Shown here one piece after another: positions 12,321 through 14,638 of a DNA stretch of 14,638 nt. The stretch is from UBA1081 sp964613045 (GTDB lineage: Bacteria; Bacillota; Clostridia; Oscillospirales; Acutalibacteraceae): assembly GCA_964613045.1 (NCBI GenBank), contig CAZTFS010000059.1, positions 1 to 14,638 on the forward strand, read 5' to 3'. The stretch's first letter is position 1. Every line of letters starts with the position of its first letter. Made by a program: the position numbers and the translations under genes. The notes beneath the pieces are model-generated. The model ran no database searches, was not told where the DNA came from, and was given only the letters and a program-made list of their open reading frames with translations.

Positions 12321-13340
12321 ATGCTTGATATTAAGGAAAAGTGTTTTGACGGATGGACATTTATAGATTTGTTTGCAGGCTTAGGAGGGTTTCACTTAGC
12401 ACTTGAATCGCTTGGGGCAAAGTGTGTGTATGCTAATGAATGGGATGAGCCTGTTCAAAAAGTCTATACAGAAAACTTTGGTATTGTGCCAGAAGGAGAT
12501 ATAACTCAAGTAGATGAAAGAACTATTCCTAATCACGATATTTTATGTGCAGGTTTTCCTTGTCAGGCCTTTTCTATAAGTGGAAAGCAAAGAGGTTTTG
12601 AGGATAGCAGAGGAACGTTATTCTTTGATGTAGCAAGAATTGTCAGGAAAAAGAAACCTAAAATTGTGTTTATGGAAAACGTAAAGAATTTTGCCACTCA
12701 CGATAATGGAAAAACTCTTGATGTGGTAAAAAACACAATGGAACAACTTGGATATCAGTTTAATCAAAAAGTATTAAATGCTGTTGATTACGGTGTTCCT
12801 CAAAAGCGTGAGCGTATTTATATGGTGTGTTTTAGAAACGATCTAATGGTTAATAGTTTTACATATCCTAAACCAATAGAACTAGTTCGACACGTTGAAG
12901 ATTACTTGTTGAACGATGAGGAAATGGTAAAACACTTGTATGTAAATCGCACTGACACATATTATAGTGATACCGTAGATAATTCCTATAGCAACAAAAC
13001 CATACGTCTTGGCACTGTGAATAAGGGTGGTCAAGGCGAACGAATCTACAGTACTAAAGGAATTGCTATTACTCTTTCGGCTTATGGCGGAGGTGTTTTT
13101 GCTAAAACAGGAGGATATTTGGTTAATGGTAAGCCAAGAAGGTTGCACCCCAGGGAATGTGCAAGAATTATGGGTTATCCTGATTCATATAAAATTTGTA
13201 AAAGTGATAACCAAGCATATAAACAATTTGGAAATTCAGTTATAATAGATGTTCTGCAACTTATTGGAATCGAAATGGGCAAGGCTATAACGGAGGCAAA
13301 ATTAAATGAACGAAGTGGAATTCAGAAATTGGTTATCTAA
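12321..13340 (+). CDS. DNA cytosine-5 methyltransferase, M.HhaI-like (GCGC)
   Basis: This 339-aa enzyme would methylate the first C of GCGC. Motif I is DLFAGLGG (16-23), motif IV GFPCQAFSISG (78-88) with catalytic C81, motif VI E119-N120-V121, motif VIII QKRER (161-165) and motif X GNSV (304-307); C81 and E119 have the same numbers as in M.HhaI. The target-recognition part (KGGQGERIYSTKGIAITLSAY and GGGVFAKTGGYLVNG, about 235-270) is nearly identical to M.HhaI as I remember it, so GCGC specificity is a strong inference. The start is ATG 12321 with GGAGG (12308-12312) eight bases ahead; an earlier TTG in the same frame overlaps that site. Unlike M.SsoII or M.EcoRII it has no N-terminal HTH, so any self-regulation would act through methylation or its own recognition domain. 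It overlaps the next ORF by 35 bases. Confidence 0.96.
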   Translation: MLDIKEKCFDGWTFIDLFAGLGGFHLALESLGAKCVYANEWDEPVQKVYTENFGIVPEGDITQVDERTIPNHDILCAGFPCQAFSISGKQRGFEDSRGTLFFDVARIVRKKKPKIVFMENVKNFATHDNGKTLDVVKNTMEQLGYQFNQKVLNAVDYGVPQKRERIYMVCFRNDLMVNSFTYPKPIELVRHVEDYLLNDEEMVKHLYVNRTDTYYSDTVDNSYSNKTIRLGTVNKGGQGERIYSTKGIAITLSAYGGGVFAKTGGYLVNGKPRRLHPRECARIMGYPDSYKICKSDNQAYKQFGNSVIIDVLQLIGIEMGKAITEAKLNERSGIQKLVI

Positions 13341-13611
13341 AAGAGCTATTAGTAAAAAAATGCAAAGTGATCTTGTGTCAAGAATCAAAAGGATTGAACG
13401 GGAAATAAATCACTGCGATATTGATGAACAATATCGCAGTGATAGATGCGAATTTCTTATGAATCTGTTTTCTAATATGGGCAAGAACATCGAAATGCAA
13501 AAATTTAGTGACACAAATTTCCCTATTGGAAAGTATTCAATGAACACGTTTAGATATGCTCTAAAACAGTATATATCTTTTTCTGATGAGCTTTTCAAAA
13601 AAAATGTTTAA
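13306..13611 (+). CDS. Small helical protein inside the HhaI-like locus
   Basis: This 101-aa ORF has a strong GGAGG (13292-13296) nine bases ahead of its ATG and starts inside the methyltransferase gene in another frame, so the two are co-transcribed and perhaps coupled. It is predicted helical and basic at the front (FRNWLSKRAISKKMQSDL, 6-23; RIKRIEREI, 26-34) and ends with YALKQYISFSDELF. This resembles the SAM-like core-binding domains that occur in tyrosine recombinases and as N-terminal domains of some restriction enzymes; the resemblance is my impression, not a search result. It is not a typical controller (C) protein: I see no XRE HTH. It ends tail to tail with the endonuclease gene, overlapping by four bases, and contains a perfect 15-bp inverted repeat. 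Function unknown. Confidence 0.75.
   Translation: MNEVEFRNWLSKRAISKKMQSDLVSRIKRIEREINHCDIDEQYRSDRCEFLMNLFSNMGKNIEMQKFSDTNFPIGKYSMNTFRYALKQYISFSDELFKKNV
13409..13443. repeat. Perfect 15-bp inverted repeat inside the 101-aa ORF
   Basis: ATCACTGCGATATTG (13409-13423) and CAATATCGCAGTGAT (13429-13443) are exact inverted copies around a five-base loop. On the minus strand the stem is followed by TTATTT, so it could terminate the convergent endonuclease transcript about 165-200 bases past its stop codon. On the plus strand no T-run follows. Confidence 0.8.
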
Positions 13612-14399
13612 AGATCAGATTCAAACTCTCTCAAATCTGCATCTGCTTGTGATTTTATCAGTTTAATTGAAAAAATAACATTCATGTTGTAAGTGTTAGA
13701 TAATCTACGAATTTCATAAACACCGGAATTTTGCTCAGATAAATAGTAAGAATATTTGCCAAGTTGGAATGTATCTACAGATAGTCTTGTTGAAAATCTT
13801 GCAAAAAGTTTCTTGCCAACAATTACAAAACTTGCAGTTGGGTACAAGTTCTTGATTACTTGTTTTACTGCATCCATATCTCTTTTTGCTGGTTCTCCCG
13901 AACCACTCTTTTTGATACGATATTTTGCTGAAATATCAAAGTAATCATTAAATTTTCTAATTGGTAAAATTACAAAACCTCTACCATAACTTATGACATA
14001 TTTCACATTTTTATCTTTGTAATGATTAATAATCCATCTTGAAAAAACAGAAGTATCAATACCCAAAGTTTCACCAGCGGTACCTGCGTTGTTATACCTA
14101 TGAAATGAGTTGTTCATATATGCGATTATTATATCTGTCATTTCATTTGGTTCGCTATGATTCCTTGGAGAAAAGACAAAAGATTCTGAATCTTCGTCCG
14201 GAAGAAGAACAAACTGTCCTGATTGTGCAGCGGTATCCTTTGCTTCAATAAAAAAATCAATGTGTCCGTTTTTGATTACGGCTATATCAGATTTCGTTGA
14301 ATCCATGCCACCTTCGTGATAAAAATCAGAGCTTGCAGTCTTATAAGTTCTTTTAAGGTATTCATAACACTCAGTTTCAAAAGCTTCGCCAGGTCTCAT
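13608..14399 (-). CDS. Type II restriction endonuclease, R.HhaI-like (GCGC)
   Basis: This 263-aa enzyme is expected to cut GCGC when unmethylated. The PD-(D/E)xK active site reads S37-D38, 13 residues, E52-A53-K54. R.HhaI has the same SD...EAK motif with 11 residues between, so a two-residue longer hairpin is seen here. Other stretches agree with my memory of R.HhaI across its full length: AQSGQFVL (58-65), FSPRNHSE (76-83), YRIKKSGS (160-167) and LSNTYNMNVIFSI (233-245). R.HhaI acts as a monomer with catalytic, recognition and extra DNA-binding domains; full-length similarity suggests the same here. AGGAGGGG lies ahead of ATG 14399 with about seven bases between. It converges on the methyltransferase operon and lies 27 bp behind a decayed second methyltransferase gene of the same orientation. 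Confidence 0.92.
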   Translation of the reverse strand: MRPGEAFETECYEYLKRTYKTASSDFYHEGGMDSTKSDIAVIKNGHIDFFIEAKDTAAQSGQFVLLPDEDSESFVFSPRNHSEPNEMTDIIIAYMNNSFHRYNNAGTAGETLGIDTSVFSRWIINHYKDKNVKYVISYGRGFVILPIRKFNDYFDISAKYRIKKSGSGEPAKRDMDAVKQVIKNLYPTASFVIVGKKLFARFSTRLSVDTFQLGKYSYYLSEQNSGVYEIRRLSNTYNMNVIFSIKLIKSQADADLREFESDL

Positions 14400-14426
14400 A
14401 ATTACCCCTCCTGTTGATATAAAAAT

Positions 14427-14638
14427 TCATTTATGCTTTTTCCAAAGAGCTTCAATTACATTTACGGTCATTACATTTCCGGCTTGCATTAGCAAATGTC
14501 GGTCGCTGATGTCATTTTATACTTTATTTGCATACTTTTGAGGAAAGACTTGTAATAATAGTGCCTCATAACCGGTTAATCGCTTCTAAACCCAATAAAA
14601 TAAACTCGTTGACGCATTTGTGGAACACCATAATTAAG
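14427..14638 (-). pseudogene. Decayed cytosine-5 methyltransferase, 3' end (cut by window edge)
   Basis: On the minus strand the sequence enters at motif VIII (YGVPQMRQRVYFIGFRSD, from 14632) and stops at TAA 14578-14576. In the next frame, overlapping that point, motif IX appears: KRLTGYEALLLQVFPQKYAN (from 14585), ending at TAA 14519-14517. The same frame then continues with SDRHLLMQAGNVMTVNVIEA (motif X) to TGA 14427. In an intact enzyme, motifs VIII and IX are separated by the target-recognition domain; here that domain is gone and the join is out of frame. So it carries a deletion/frameshift plus a nonsense codon and cannot be active. Motif X (QAGNVMTVNVIEA) is of a different subtype from the HhaI-like enzyme (KQFGNSVIIDVLQ), so it is not a duplicate of it. 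How much of the N-terminal part survives lies outside the window. Confidence 0.85.

Noticed and set aside
13306..13611. Classifying the 101-aa ORF as a controller (C) protein
   Set aside because: C proteins are XRE-type HTH proteins usually placed upstream of the endonuclease gene; this sequence lacks that motif and lies downstream of the methyltransferase.

Overview
The window looks like chromosome from a low-GC Clostridia-type Firmicute, plausibly Oscillospiraceae/Ruminococcus-like. The case rests on strong GGAGG-type ribosome sites, consensus sigma-A promoters, a SpoIIM-family protein, a TIGR04086/YajC/Tgt/QueA block, and a xer recombinase next to spoIIM (B. subtilis also keeps xerD and spoIIM close together). 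The genus is an inference; nothing here fixes it.

Layout. (1) Bases 1-1740 hold a small decayed integrated element. It carries two HTH regulator genes on the minus strand, about 450 bp of non-coding DNA packed with hairpins, the C-terminal piece of a rolling-circle Rep protein, and a small downstream ORF. It is bounded by a 27-bp direct repeat. The right-hand copy of that repeat sits in a perfect 11-6-11 inverted repeat that resembles a dif site and lies in the promoter of the adjacent xer gene. (2) Bases 1770-6531 are core genome: xer on the plus strand, facing spoIIM, a TIGR04086 membrane protein, yajC, tgt and queA, all on the minus strand. (3) Bases 6570-9518 are a plus-strand lysine/diaminopimelate cluster: asd, dapA, dapB. 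It ends at a terminator shared with the converging genes. (4) Bases 9607-12028 are a two-gene minus-strand operon: a GPH-type sugar:cation symporter and a membrane-anchored acidic protein of unknown function. (5) Bases 12263-14638 are a restriction-modification island. It has a methyltransferase very close to M.HhaI, an overlapping 101-aa ORF, a convergent R.HhaI-like endonuclease, and, behind the endonuclease, the decayed tail of a second cytosine-5 methyltransferase that runs off the window.

How the parts work together. The element in (1) resembles Xer-exploiting ssDNA elements, which use the host Xer recombinase and a mimic of its site. Here the mimic also brings a copy of the xer promoter, so xer would still be transcribed after insertion. 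In (5) the target GCGC appears to occur only twice in the whole 14.6 kb. Both copies lie in one perfect palindrome between the -35 and -10 of the methyltransferase promoter. That suggests the methyltransferase reads the methylation state of its own promoter while the rest of the DNA avoids the site. These two loci are the most interesting parts of the window. The metabolic genes look intact and ordinary.
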